DNA of 64,000 nucleotides from the NCBI GenBank assembly GCA_023159155.1, contig JAJNNX010000027.1:310001-374000 (forward strand), given 5' to 3'. Origin of the DNA: Ustulina deusta (Eukaryota > Ascomycota > Sordariomycetes > Xylariales > Xylariaceae). This document shows, in pieces, positions 23,816-35,107 of the stretch (its first letter is position 1; every line of letters starts with the position of its first letter). Made by a program: the position numbers and the translations under genes. Below the pieces are notes generated by a model. The model was given only the letters and a program-made list of their open reading frames with translations. It was not told the origin of the DNA and made no database searches.

Positions 23816-25909
23816 TTATAACGATACCCGACCTCCAGCCCCTTTCTTGCCAAGAACACCTTCGAGTTCCCGCACCATGCCCCTATACATGTCGGCCTTG
23901 GCCCTAGCAATCTCCTTGGATTTGCGCTCTTCCCTCATGCGGACAATTCTTTCTTCTCTCGTCAGTATACTTTTTGGTCGAGGCACGGAGATCGCTTCGA
24001 AGACTTCGGGCTCAATCGGCAAATCCGGTTTCGTTGGTGTTGGTGGAACATCTCCGCTAAGTTTCCTCAAGGCATCGTCTACACCTGGCTCATGTTCGTC
24101 TGTGCTACTTTCGTCTCCGGCCATCGTTCGGCCACTCAGTGTACTTGTTGGGGACGCCATGACCGACCCGATAGATGAGATCCGCTTCTCGTTTCTGTTG
24201 ATGCCGGATTGTATTGCCTTCTTCCCAGACTGCCAGGCCTCCATAAGATCACGTAAGTCTTGCCCTATTGAATCGTATTGGGCCATGAACAAGGGACCCA
24301 TTTCAGTGATATCATTGGCTTCGTTCAGTGCCCTGTTGGATTCCTCCTGCAAAAGATGTAACTTGGCATGCACACTACGGATGTTCATAGTCATGGAACC
24401 GAGTCGTCGGATTTGATGCTGCCATCGATCAAGATTAGGCGATAATGGCGATTTTGGGGCCTTGGGGAGCTGGTTGATTTGATCTATGAGATTGGTTAGA
24501 GGTGTAACAATTAATCAGGTCAATTTAACCTACAATCGTTCTCGGCCAAGACATCTTTCACTCTTGTGTAGGCTTGTTTCGTCACAGCGTTGAGTTCTTT
24601 GAAGGCCTCTAACACAGTTGTGAAGCGTAGACGATCAGCATCCTTGCCCGAAGTGTGGAGCGCAAGCAAGCCGCTGAGGAAAACCTTGCGGATATCATGA
24701 AAAAGATACGCAGCGTCTTTCAATGACTGTAATTTCTCGCCGTTCTGAGCATCGCTGTTCGAAAAGAGGTGAAATCGCTCCACCACATCTGCAACCGTAA
24801 ACTGGTATTGCGACTGCAGTTGGAGCAACTCGGTTTGCTCTGCGAATCCCCAGATCGTAAAGGCAGTCTGGTAGTACGTTGCTATCACCTCTGCGAGGCT
24901 GGTTCGAACGGCATGCCTAAGCTGAAGGCACTTAACGTTCTGGCCGTTTTTCTCCAGTCTGCTGATAGGCGGTATGGGCGTACTTCTGTTTATAATGTCA
25001 GCTTCTTGTTATAGATAGGTGGAAAAGGTAACCCTACAGTCGATACCCGCGTGCCACCAGCTCCACCTCCATGATGAAGTTCAGGGCTGCACTATTGGCA
25101 CAATCAAAATCGCGAGAGAGGGCGAAAAAAGATGCAGACTCCACCAGCCCTTGTCGCTGGATATTTCTCAAAATCTCTCTTCGAATGTACGCCCTGACAA
25201 TATGAAGAAGAGCAACTGTCAAAGCAACTGAGACCAAGAGACGCTTCCATGTTGGCAGGAAGCCGCCCAAGGAATACCAGCGAGCGAGCGAGGCGAGGCA
25301 AAAGCCAAAGACTGCCGCAGCGACGACGCCCGACACTGTGAGACCATGGAAGTTCAACTCGGCTGCCGGCTGTGACAGGGTAGGCTCTGTCAACGACTGG
25401 TAGCCCAACGTAAGCGGATTATCCAAAAGCTGGGACTGTATAATGGCGAGGCGGAGGCGCTCGAGAAATCCGATAGAACGAGCATGGTCGATGGAGGATG
25501 TTACGGTCTCCAACACAAGCCGAAGCACGTCTAAGATGGGGGAGGGATCATAGTCGGAGTCGTTATGGAAGGGCAGGCTGGGAAGGTCGAGTTGCATCGG
25601 CTTGGCTAGTCTGTCCCTGAACTTCCTTCGAACTTTGGCAAGGCCTCGAGGCGCGAAGTCTCGTGGGGGCGTCAACGGCGGCGAGATGTCGTGTTCCCTA
25701 TTGTCCGGCTCCCGCCAATCCCACGCCTCCTCCCGCTCTCCCGCAGCTGTTTCGGCCATGGTTAGCACTTCGTGATAACAGCTTCCCTCCATCTTCAAGA
25801 GGCGGCTGGGTACTGAGCGTGGTAGGGGGGCTAGACAACCATGGGCCGGTGGGAACATACCCTCGAGATAGTTGCTCAAAGGCGAACCCTCATCGACGTG
25901 GGTCTCCAT
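23816..25909 (-). CDS. Vezatin-family membrane protein, Inp2-like peroxisome inheritance factor
   Basis: Fungal vezatin-domain proteins include the yeast peroxisomal receptor for the class V myosin Myo2, so a role in peroxisome transport and inheritance is the best guess. Four exons: 25861-25909, 25038-25746, 24534-24985 and 23816-24483, with introns of 114, 52 and 50 bp, giving 625 residues. The start METHVDEGSPLSNYLE is typical. Two adjacent hydrophobic helices (around GLTVSGVVAAAVFGFCLAS and LLVSVALTVALLHIV) form a membrane hairpin. They are followed by the family's conserved junction ELVARGYRLSTPIPPISRLE and then by long helical, coiled-coil regions. The C-terminus is acidic and then basic. 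The first intron is a multiple of three without a stop, so a form 38 residues longer is possible. Family assignment is from memory of motifs. Confidence 0.75.
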
Positions 25910-27095
25910 ATAATCACGGTGTTGCACGACGGATCTCGTCCATCTGCGCGAGGCTGTCGCAGTTCGCTTAGCTTGACGTGGCCTCGAGGGAGAGCGTCGA
26001 TGTTGCAGCGATCGGACAGCGGACAATGCGAAGGGTCGTCGAGATTGGGCACAACGGGTAGCACAACGGCGACGTGGCGTGGGATAAGGTATGAATACAA
26101 CAGCACACCACACCACAATACCTACCTAGCAGCTACAGACCACGGGGATGGACCACGAGGACAGGCCACGATGCTAGACTAGAAAGGAGACGACGGGACC
26201 AGATACCCGGGCCGGAGTTCAAAGGAGGCCCGTGAAGCGTCGAGACGGCAGTACCTAGAGAGAGCAAGTGCTTTTGTTCATTTGCGCTTGGAGATTGGCA
26301 ACAAGGATGTTGCGCGTGTATGCATTGATGTGATGATAAGCGCCATGACATTTACATCTACCCCTACCTGCCTCCTTACCTCTCTCTGCCTAGCCGGCCA
26401 GGGAGACGTTATTGCCCTACGGAGATTACCCCGTAATTGCCTTCGCATGTGTTGTGTGGTACCATGTTGCACGGATGTTAAAGACACGGACTGATGTCAG
26501 GGTCGAGATCCGATTCGTGATTGTGTCACTAAGTATTGCGTCCTATGTACCTCGTAAGTAATCAATTCTAGATATATTATGATAGATAGTACATAGGTAA
26601 TGGCAAAAACGGCTACTTCCAGTAGTTCGCAGCGCCTATGGCAGCGCCCCGCACCAGCGCCTAGGCCTCGGTCTCTCCGCTCGAGAAACCTCAATATAGG
26701 TACATGGATTGAGGGCGAAGATTTTAAGCTAGGTACCGCCATGTACCTTACGTATTTACGCTACCTGCCAAGGTACTTCCTGCAGTGCCCTAGTTACATG
26801 TAGGTAGCACCTAACCTTGCCTTACCTATACTACACGTGCCCATCTACCTGATTGGCTGAGCGCCCTGTTGGCGACTCCCCCACGGAGCCTCGCTAACAA
26901 GGAGAGCTTAAACAATTCTGGGTTGGCGGGCGTGCAACTCATCCATGCCTCATCCAGCCGCAACTACGGACCAACAGCAACCGAACTGCATCGGACATCC
27001 CACTCAAAGCGCTCCCAACCCTCGACGGCCAACAGACAAAGCAAGCTCTCGCCGAAACTATTCCGTCGCGCAAACAAACCCGTCCGCGCGCAGCT
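25910..27095. other. Divergent promoter region, 1.2 kb
   Basis: This lies between the vezatin-like gene (minus) and EMC6 (plus). It includes TACCTA/TAGGTA-rich stretches around 26,530-26,830. Short frames such as 26,869-27,165 overlap the EMC6 leader and show no domain. No separate gene is supported. Confidence 0.5.
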
Positions 27096-27788
27096 ATGCC
27101 GACCGAGAAAGAGTTCCAGATCGCGCCAATTGTGCCGGAGTCGGTCATGCACAACACAAAGGTGAATCCATCTATCCGCGTATTCCAGTCTTAGCCTAGG
27201 TTCGCAGGCCAGAACAAACCACGGGCATACAACAATAGAATACACCAACAGAGGGCAACTGAAGGAACTTTCAAGGAAAGAGACGAAGAAAAAAAGGAGA
27301 AAGGAAAAAGAAAGAAAAGGAAATAAAAGAAACGGTGGAGTTCCCAACCAAATAGAGGACTGTAATCGAGTCGGGACGAAACAGGGAGCGAGCCCGACCG
27401 CAGTCTGCTCGACTGTTGGCTATATCCCCCACACGACCGTCTTTGTCTATGGAGACGAATATCCAGACGCTAACATGCCCGTTTTCTCTTCTCACAGGCG
27501 CTATCGAACCTTCAGAACCTCACGGCCTCGATATTCGGCGCCGCGGCCGGAATCCTCGGCCTCGAGTCCTATAGTGGCTTCCTTTTCTACCTCGTCTTCA
27601 CCATCCTCACCACTGCCCTCTTCTACACTATCCGGGTTGCGCCCACATCGCTGAAAGCTGGCCACGCCATGTTCGATACGAGCCGGTACTTTAGGTCGTC
27701 ATACGAGTTCTGGTCGGGGGGGCTATTCGGGGGGCTAGCGGGGTATATATTGACTTGGACCTTGTTTTATGGTTTGGTTCGAGCGTAG
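27096..27788 (+). CDS. EMC6: ER membrane protein complex subunit 6
   Basis: Subunit of the EMC insertase, which places tail-anchored and polytopic proteins into the ER membrane. Two exons (27096-27161 and 27498-27788) give 118 residues, the usual size. The N-terminus MPTEKEFQIAPIVPESVMHN is followed by TK|ALSNLQNLTASIFG at the splice junction. Three hydrophobic helices are visible: around SIFGAAAGILGLESYSGF, FLFYLVFTILTTALFYTI and GGLFGGLAGYILTWTLFYGL. The intron, 336 bp (27162-27497), is much longer than the others in this window and is purine-rich on the plus strand in its middle. The stop lies 243 bp from the end of the convergent GTPase gene. Family call is secure. Confidence 0.92.
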
Positions 27789-28031
27789 CAAGTAGCAGGC
27801 GAGCAGGACGACCACGTCTCACAACAAGCATCTGGCGTTCAGGGCATGGTAAAAACATATCTGAAATTTATACTGCTTCTTTTACTATATTAACATGCGT
27901 CGCAAACAAAACCGTTAGCCTCGCTACATCATGATACCCAAAAATCCATCCATTCATCCAACCATCATCCATTCATTCATCAGCTAAGAAATTTCCAACG
28001 CCCAGTCTAGGGACTACAACCTATCGAATTG

Positions 28032-30653
28032 TTATTCCGCAATCTCCATGACTTTACCTACGAAACCATCTAGTCCCCTAGACTTATCTTTGATGCCCCC
28101 TTCAAGTAGAACCACACGAGCGCCAAGCTCAATCCATTCTCTATTCGACAATAGCTCCAATGAAACATCGTATTTAGCATCGTATATGCGCAAGTCTGCT
28201 TCAGACCTCGTGCGCTCAACCTCAAAGTGATCGCTCATGCTAAAGATATCATCATCATCGTCATCTTGGCATGCTATTTTTCGCGGACCAATTTGAGATT
28301 TTTCCTCCGTAACTTTTGCCACTTTTACAACCCGGACTGCTGCTCGTACCATGCCTACGTACGCATTAATTAGGCTGCCGAGAGCGAGTGACTTTATATC
28401 TGATGTCATAAAGCGCGCTACGAAACCAGTTGAAGCCTGAAGTGCCAAGCCAGTTTCAATCATATGTCGACTAGGCATGGCCAAAACCTGACCTTTGCGA
28501 ATCCTAGGCGCCGCGTTGTTTTGCTTCTCCGTCGTCCCTTCGGTGTCAGACGGGTGTTCACGGAGCCCATCGAGCACCACTTGGATAGAGCCAGCTTGAC
28601 CGGCCTCGATAGATTGGACAGGGAGTCGAAGCTCGCGGATGTTGACTATTGTAGCATTTCGCCATTCACCCTCAATATTGGAAGCCGACAAAGCACCCCT
28701 TGCGCTCAGGCGCGCAAACTCTGCAGATGAGGGATGAGGGAGAGACACGCCATACCCTGGAGAAGGATGGTCATTTGGTATGAGCGCTCCCGCGTCCTCG
28801 TCCTCCGCTGGGAAAGGGCCGATAACTATTTTGTCCCCAATTGACAATCTCCCAAAGCGCAAATATCCAGTGACAACAGGTGCGATCTCATTAGCTGTCT
28901 GGTCAAACGTGCTCTGCGGACGACTGCGAGACAACTCGAATACCTCGTCAATATGGAACAAAGCCACAGGCTGTTCGGGGTTGAGCACTAGGCCAGTAAA
29001 GTCCTGGGCAGTTGGCACAGGCGGCGCCGGTAAGCTTCCTAGCAGCGCATGTGTCAATCCTATGCCGGCGCCCGTAACGGCGCTCGTGAGGACAATTGGA
29101 ACTACCGCCAGGGGGTCACCTGCCTGGGTGATAGTGTCGATAACTTCGGTTTGAACTTTCGCTTGATCTTGGTCTGGCACTTCAAACAAGTCCGCTGCTA
29201 GGGGTCCAGAACTGGTCAGGAGTTTTGGTGTTCGACCTGTGGCCTTAACTTTCGTGAGAATGTTGTTTAATTTTTCCTTTAACAGGTTACGTTGAGCTTT
29301 CTCCATCTTCGTTATCAAGATTGCGAGGGGAATTTCAAGCTTGAGACACAAGTCAAGATGCGCCATGGCAAGATCCATTTCCGCAATGCCGATACCCAGA
29401 GCTCCATCTACACCGGTTAATGAGTGCGTACTAGTTGGGATAGTGTTCTCTTCGCTTGCCGCAATGCAAAGCAAGGTCCAATGCGGCGCCCATCCAACCA
29501 AAGCTCGAAGGGTCGTCCGTTGGTATCGAGGGTGCCCAGCCGAATCCAGCAGGAAGACCAGTCGGCCGTCCTGAGCCCGGTCGTGAATATCAGGCCAAGC
29601 CTTGATATCCATGCAGGTGTAGTTGAAGATAGTTTGGCCTTCATAGCCAATGAGCTCCTGAGCAATAGAACTAGTTCGTCCAGAAGCGACTTCATGGCGA
29701 TGCTTCAATAAGTAACTCCTACTTCGACCTCGGCCATCATCTAGAGTGCCGTTCGCAAGTGTACCTAGGATAGTTGTCTTCCCCGAGTTAGTGGGCCCTG
29801 TTAACGAGACACGAAGCTGTTCAGTAGTTGAAGCACCCCTACGAGGAGCGCCGTTAGCCGCAAAATGATCATCATCTGCTGTGATCCTGCCCTGCCCATC
29901 CAATATTGGGACGATCAAGGCCTCTGCGACCCAGAGATCTTCATGGTGAAGTTGAGAATGCGACTGCTCAGGGTTCTCAAGCCAGTCACACGTGCCAACA
30001 GCTTTCATTCGCTGTACTTCCACTCTACAGCCTAAACTAGCAGCCATCACTTTCAAAGTCGTCATGCTTTCGTCCATTTCTTCCTTAGTCAGCCCGACGA
30101 ACGTGCCGTCATCAGCAACTCCAATTTCGTACAGGGCTCCATTTGACTCCTCTAAGCCCGGGAGCAGTTGCCCGGGCTCTTGCAAGACAGCGAGTTCGTC
30201 ATCGTCTTCCGGTAGTTTAGGTACGACTAGATCTCCCCTTGCAGTTGCATGTTCCGGTGACGACTGTTTCAGTCGCCAAAGTAACTGTGTAGTCAGGTGA
30301 TGTAGCCGATTCTGTCTACTGTCGTTGGAAGATGCAACCGCGGCCGATTGCTTTGATGGCCGGACTGATTTCAGCTTCCTGTTTGCCCGAGGCCCCGTGA
30401 GTGCGAAAGTCGTACTCATGGTCTTGTAAATTCTTCTTGGGCGTAGGAGAAGATGGAGTTTGTACTCAATCGGCCCATCCTGCGGCTCGGCCTCGAGCCT
30501 TTCGACCTCGGAGTCAGATGTCTGCTCAGGATCAGCGATGGCACCAGCCGACACACATCGCTCATTGTTGGACCGCTTCCCCGGATCCTGGCCTGATCTC
30601 CACGGAGAGCTGACCCGCGGCGGCTCGTGAGGAAAAGTGAATACTGAGGCCAT
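28032..30653 (-). CDS. GTPBP1/GTPBP2-like translational GTPase
   Basis: Single-exon gene of 873 residues. Relatives are EF-Tu-like GTPases linked to mRNA turnover and rescue of stalled ribosomes; the fungal role is not established. After about 280 residues of variable N-terminal sequence comes the G domain. It has a P-loop GPTNSGKTT (286-294), a switch region with GRTSS (around 327), G3 DSAGHPRYQRTT (370-381) and G4 TKME (448-451). EF-Tu-type beta-barrel domains follow; an Asp-rich DDDDD stretch lies near residue 800. G4 usually reads NKxD or TKxD, so the Glu here is a departure. The start ATG at 30653 is the first in the frame. The gene is divergent from SEC9. Confidence 0.88.
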   Translation of the reverse strand: MASVFTFPHEPPRVSSPWRSGQDPGKRSNNERCVSAGAIADPEQTSDSEVERLEAEPQDGPIEYKLHLLLRPRRIYKTMSTTFALTGPRANRKLKSVRPSKQSAAVASSNDSRQNRLHHLTTQLLWRLKQSSPEHATARGDLVVPKLPEDDDELAVLQEPGQLLPGLEESNGALYEIGVADDGTFVGLTKEEMDESMTTLKVMAASLGCRVEVQRMKAVGTCDWLENPEQSHSQLHHEDLWVAEALIVPILDGQGRITADDDHFAANGAPRRGASTTEQLRVSLTGPTNSGKTTILGTLANGTLDDGRGRSRSYLLKHRHEVASGRTSSIAQELIGYEGQTIFNYTCMDIKAWPDIHDRAQDGRLVFLLDSAGHPRYQRTTLRALVGWAPHWTLLCIAASEENTIPTSTHSLTGVDGALGIGIAEMDLAMAHLDLCLKLEIPLAILITKMEKAQRNLLKEKLNNILTKVKATGRTPKLLTSSGPLAADLFEVPDQDQAKVQTEVIDTITQAGDPLAVVPIVLTSAVTGAGIGLTHALLGSLPAPPVPTAQDFTGLVLNPEQPVALFHIDEVFELSRSRPQSTFDQTANEIAPVVTGYLRFGRLSIGDKIVIGPFPAEDEDAGALIPNDHPSPGYGVSLPHPSSAEFARLSARGALSASNIEGEWRNATIVNIRELRLPVQSIEAGQAGSIQVVLDGLREHPSDTEGTTEKQNNAAPRIRKGQVLAMPSRHMIETGLALQASTGFVARFMTSDIKSLALGSLINAYVGMVRAAVRVVKVAKVTEEKSQIGPRKIACQDDDDDDIFSMSDHFEVERTRSEADLRIYDAKYDVSLELLSNREWIELGARVVLLEGGIKDKSRGLDGFVGKVMEIAE

Positions 30654-31910
30654 GGTAAACTCGAAGCTGTTATACAGAGGGTAACCGAAAGGCAGGCAGG
30701 TATTAAGAGGTATGGATTGCTAAGTAGTATCCAGGGCCGCCTGTCGATTTCGTCGTTGAATTAAGGAGAATTGCATATGATAGAAACCGGGTGCCTTTCT
30801 TATGCTTTTCGTTTTATACGCATTGCCCCTGTTTTTATTGTTATTGTACGATAATAAGCCATCTGTCGAGAATGCAAAGGGTGATTTCGTATTATCATTT
30901 TTTGACGCTTTAGCAAATGTCGAGTGAGTTGGCGCAACATGAATGGATCAAGGAAGTATGCTCTCAGTGAATCTTCAGTGAAGCCATTGTGGGCACATAT
31001 TGTATGTTTTTAAGGGCAACGCTATCAAGATATCAGAGGGATAGATATTGGAGGTGACGAGTTGAAGGTATAGAAACATGGCCTAGGGATACACGTAGTC
31101 TGAGATCGTGGAAGAGTCATACAAAGCGCCGTGACGAGAATAGATGCCGGGGCGACTTGGGTGCTTGTCAAAGCGGCGATTAAAATCCAGCCAATCAAGG
31201 CTCTCTGCAGGAACGTCATGTGGGTGGCACCGCCAGTAATTGGGCCATCCCTCACTCCCGCTCAGCTGCGGCCTCCCACCCAAGTAGGTACATAGGTACC
31301 TATAGGCTTAGAAGAAAGAGCTCGAGTGTAGGTATCGATCTACATGTAGACGCTGGCGACTATTCGAACGGCTGATTGACTTGCTACCTATCTGTCTAAT
31401 TTTGGACTACCAACCTATCTTATGGCTCTCCTTCGCCTACCTTAGTGGGGCTCATTGTCCGGAGACTTGGGGATCAAACAGACAACCTATTTGTACCTAG
31501 GCACATACTAAATACCTCGGATTAGGTCATATTTAGTGTAAATAATGAGGTATCTAATTAGTCTATAGTACTACGTAAGGAACACCGCCAGAACACTGCC
31601 AACAACTTCAGGCTAAACGCCCCACTGTCAGATGCTGTGGCTTGGACAACTGACGAGTCACCCCACATGCTCCGAACCGTGAAATCTAGCTCAGAGCCCC
31701 TAGCTACATGTACTGTCACATTGAACCTTGAAACTCTCTACACCGTAGTCCCCACTGACCTAAGACACCCTGACTGCCTCCTTGTCACCGGCAAACTCCC
31801 CACCTACAACCAAATCATCAATTATCTACAACACTCATTACACTGCTCTGTCCCACGATCTCTATCTTACGACGAGTCTATCTCAATCGATCCGAGAGCA
31901 ATCATCAACA
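30654..31910. other. Divergent promoter region, 1.26 kb
   Basis: This separates the GTPase gene (minus) from SEC9 (plus). It contains many TAGGTAC/TACCTA motifs at 31,285-31,520 and a pyrimidine-rich leader just before the SEC9 start. A minus-strand frame at 31,083-31,283 has protein-like composition but no ATG. Confidence 0.5.
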
Positions 31911-34091
31911 ATGAGGAAGTTTCTAGGAAAGAAGTCGAGCGACCACGATGATGACCCCAATCGCAATGCACTTTTCGGCTCCAAGGGCTCTTCCAAAGGG
32001 TCACAATCTGACAACCCCTATGCACAAACTGCTTCTGACCAGTACACGGAAGACAATACAAAATTTGCGGGTTAGTTGATATGTATTGACTCGTTACAGA
32101 CGACCGCGGCAGCTCCTGACTCTAGACTCACCAGGTATGACGCGGTACCAGCAAGCCCGACAAGGCCTCGAGAACGGGTCCGGACCACAGGGCCTAAATC
32201 GTTATGATAGCGTAGCCTCTTCAGCAACGGCTCCTCCTCCATACTCGGACCAAGACGCACCTACCGGCTACGGCAATAATCGTTACGGTGCGTCCGGGGG
32301 ATATGCCAGCAATAACAAGTACGCGGGGTCTAGCTATTCCAATGCTCCCCGACAAGGTGGATACGGTGGTCTTGGTCGAACTAATAGTAACGATACTGTA
32401 AGGACTCGAGGACGCCCGTCATAGACCAAGAAAAAGTCGGAATGCTAACAGGTGCCAGGACGACAATCGCGATGCTCTTTTCTCTGGCGCTCGAGACCGG
32501 TACCAACAACAACAGACAACCGCAGCAGGTAACGGTGGCAGCGGGAGTGGGAGCGGGAGCGGGAGCTATGGGTCAAGTACTGCTGCAAGCGGCAGCAAGT
32601 ATGACGGCTATGGCCCCCAACGAGAATTGACTGAGGTAACCTCGCCCCTAATAAAATGCAACATTCAAAGAGGGAGCCCTAACCAAGATTACAGGAAGAG
32701 CGCGAAGCGGAGGAGTACCGCAACTTAAAGGATCAAGTCCATAGTACCACTCAAGCTAGTTTAGCCACCAACCAGAACTCCTTGCGCTATATGAACCAGG
32801 CCCTGGAGACTGGCCTAGCAACATACGCAAGGCTCGGCGGTGAGTAGAGTTATGCTATCCACGACCATGGGTTTTGAAAACTAATTGTTCGTTAGCGCAA
32901 AATGAACGCTTGCACCACAGTGAGTAACCAGATTATCCTGTGTCTCTCTCCCCATTTTGGAAATTGTCACGATGAACTTCCTACCTGGGCTCGTCTTTTA
33001 TTTGAAGAGAGCGCTACGAGAATCAAAGAATGCTTTTGTTACAATCCTCGTCTCGGGAACGAGACGTCGCCGTCACCCCTTATACGCTGCCGTCCTTGAG
33101 GGCACACCATTCACTAACCCTTAATAGCCGATCAGCTTCTGGACACAGCGACGGAAAGTCACCGTCACGCCGAGGTTCAAACTAAGAAATTAAAGTCTTT
33201 AAAGTCGGTTTATTACCCAAAAACTTGAACAAATTCTCACTGCTGACCCTATCCAGCCGGAGTATGTTTGCGGTACGGGTCAAGAATCCGTTCACGGAGA
33301 AAAGACGAACAGCAGAAGGTGAAGCGGAACACCAGTTGTTGGCGGGAATACATGAGCTGACTCAACGATAGAGGAGGCAAAGATCGTGCGGCAAAATCAA
33401 GAGGACCGCGAAGTACGAGAGACAACGAGGAGGGATAAATGTAAGCACACAATCCCGAATATTCTGAGAGCTGCAATTTCTAAGATTATTGGTAATTGGC
33501 AAATACTGACAGAGAGTTAGTTGCCCAACATTCGCGAATGGAGAGGAACTTTGCTGGCTTTGACAACCCCGATGCGCCCTCTGGGTCCTCGGCATCGAAC
33601 CGTGGAGACAGAAATAAGTACAGTATGTATTCCAGAATTGCGTTTCTTAGGCTTGCCGAGATTTTGCCTCTCAATCGCCCAGGACTCAATCTTTATGATT
33701 AGCGGTAAATTCTAACCTTTAGTAGTGCTGGAAGATGACTCCGATGAGGAGAGTAAGGCGCAACTTGACGCCGCGAACGACCAGATTGAGAGAGGTAAGT
33801 GAACGTTGGGCGCAAAGGATTGCTATCCTATGTGTTGCTGTACGCCAAGTGCTAACTTCCGCTTTCTAAAGATTTGGAGCAAATGAGTCTTGGCGTAGCT
33901 AGGCTCAAAGCTGTGGGACAGGCCATGGGGGACGAACTCGACCATGGCAACAAATTAATTGATAGAATTGGCGCGAAGGTATGTGGAACGAGCCCAACAA
34001 TTTTAGAGATGTAGGCTAACCGTTAATACAGACGGATCCTCTCGACGATCAAATTAGGGTGACGAACGCCAGAATGAACCGCATTCGCTGA
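31911..34091 (+). CDS. SEC9: SNAP-25-type Qbc t-SNARE, Sec9-like
   Basis: Plasma-membrane SNARE that pairs with syntaxin and a v-SNARE to fuse secretory vesicles. I resolve twelve exons: 31911-32070, 32135-32397, 32459-32635, 32695-32839, 32896-32919 (24 nt), 33128-33203, 33257-33318, 33372-33440, 33521-33622, 33723-33794, 33872-33978 and 34032-34091. They give 438 residues with all phases consistent. The N-terminal part is Gly/Ser/Tyr-rich and disordered. The first SNARE motif (about 215-270) has its zero-layer Gln at residue 250 (GAQNERL). The middle contains the typical NRSMFAVRVKNPF. The second SNARE motif (about 385-435) reads AMGDELDHGNKLIDRI, with Gly409 where the zero-layer Gln is expected. 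The exon 10 acceptor could be 3 nt later (33725) without changing frame. Confidence 0.85.
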
Positions 34092-35107
34092 GGTGGCATA
34101 CACTTGTCCCAGAGCTATTTTTTTGCTACCAATCCGACTAAGCAGGGTAGGTCAGGAGGCAAGGTCTACCTGTTAGTTGGAGCGGGCAATTTTGTCCGCG
34201 TGATGGACGGGGTTGTTTGAATGGATAGACTAAACAACAAATACAAGTTCTGCTTATACCGTTTCCTTTTGAACGAAGTCATAAAGCACCGAGTGAAATG
34301 GATAGGTTAAGACAAGACGAGCCTAATATCATAAACGTGTTTTAATTTACTCTAACGTGGTAGTATTATGAGTCAATTTTGTAGCATAATGGTTTATTCT
34401 TATATAATCGAACCTTCAATGTGCCCGTCACGAAGAATCGCAAACCGATACTCCAGTATACGGTCGAAATGGGCTGAACAACTATGCCACTATACGGCTT
34501 CTTTCTAGCTTCCGTAGTGGGCCTATTTGTATCGGATTTCTAGGCACAGTGTCAACGAGCTTAAACCTACCCATTTTAACTTCGATGTTTTGAAATGATA
34601 CAAAAAAGGGGCAAAATTGCACGGAATGTATATGGTTCTTTTAGGTATCTTAAATGTTATACTATGAATTGTGCAGCTCTCCCTTTTACCAATAGTACTA
34701 GGTAGTAACAGACGTAAGTATTTTCTTTAGATAACGCCGTTGTGCTTAACTAAGTAGGTACTTAGATACCTATTACCGCAGTGCACCAGCCTGGTGGTTA
34801 ATATAAGAATTATGTAGCTTAGCTGTTATTTTTTTCATACCTAGAAGATATTGCTTAAATAAATAAAAATAACAGCTATTATCATGTGTGTAGGTAACAG
34901 CCTCTCCAAAAACCAAGCTGGCGCAATACGGTAAATGGAGATAGCCAATAAAAAACTATGAAGCCATGAAAAGGACAGTGCGAACCAAACATAACCGAAT
35001 TGCGCGGTTACTGTGCTCAATCCAACTGGACAGGGCAAATCGAGTCTGATGATGAATCCACCACGGCTTTATCAGGGTTGGTTTCATGATATGCATCACA
35101 CATCATA
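34092..35107. other. Intergenic, 1 kb
   Basis: This lies between SEC9 and the SDHAF3 gene, both on the plus strand. It is AT-richer than the coding DNA, with a few TACCTA-type motifs near 34,690-34,780. No gene seen. Confidence 0.5.

Noticed and set aside
31083..31283. Protein-like minus-strand frame of about 66 codons in the GTPase/SEC9 promoter
   Set aside because: No ATG start, no fitting upstream exon found and no recognisable domain; probably chance.
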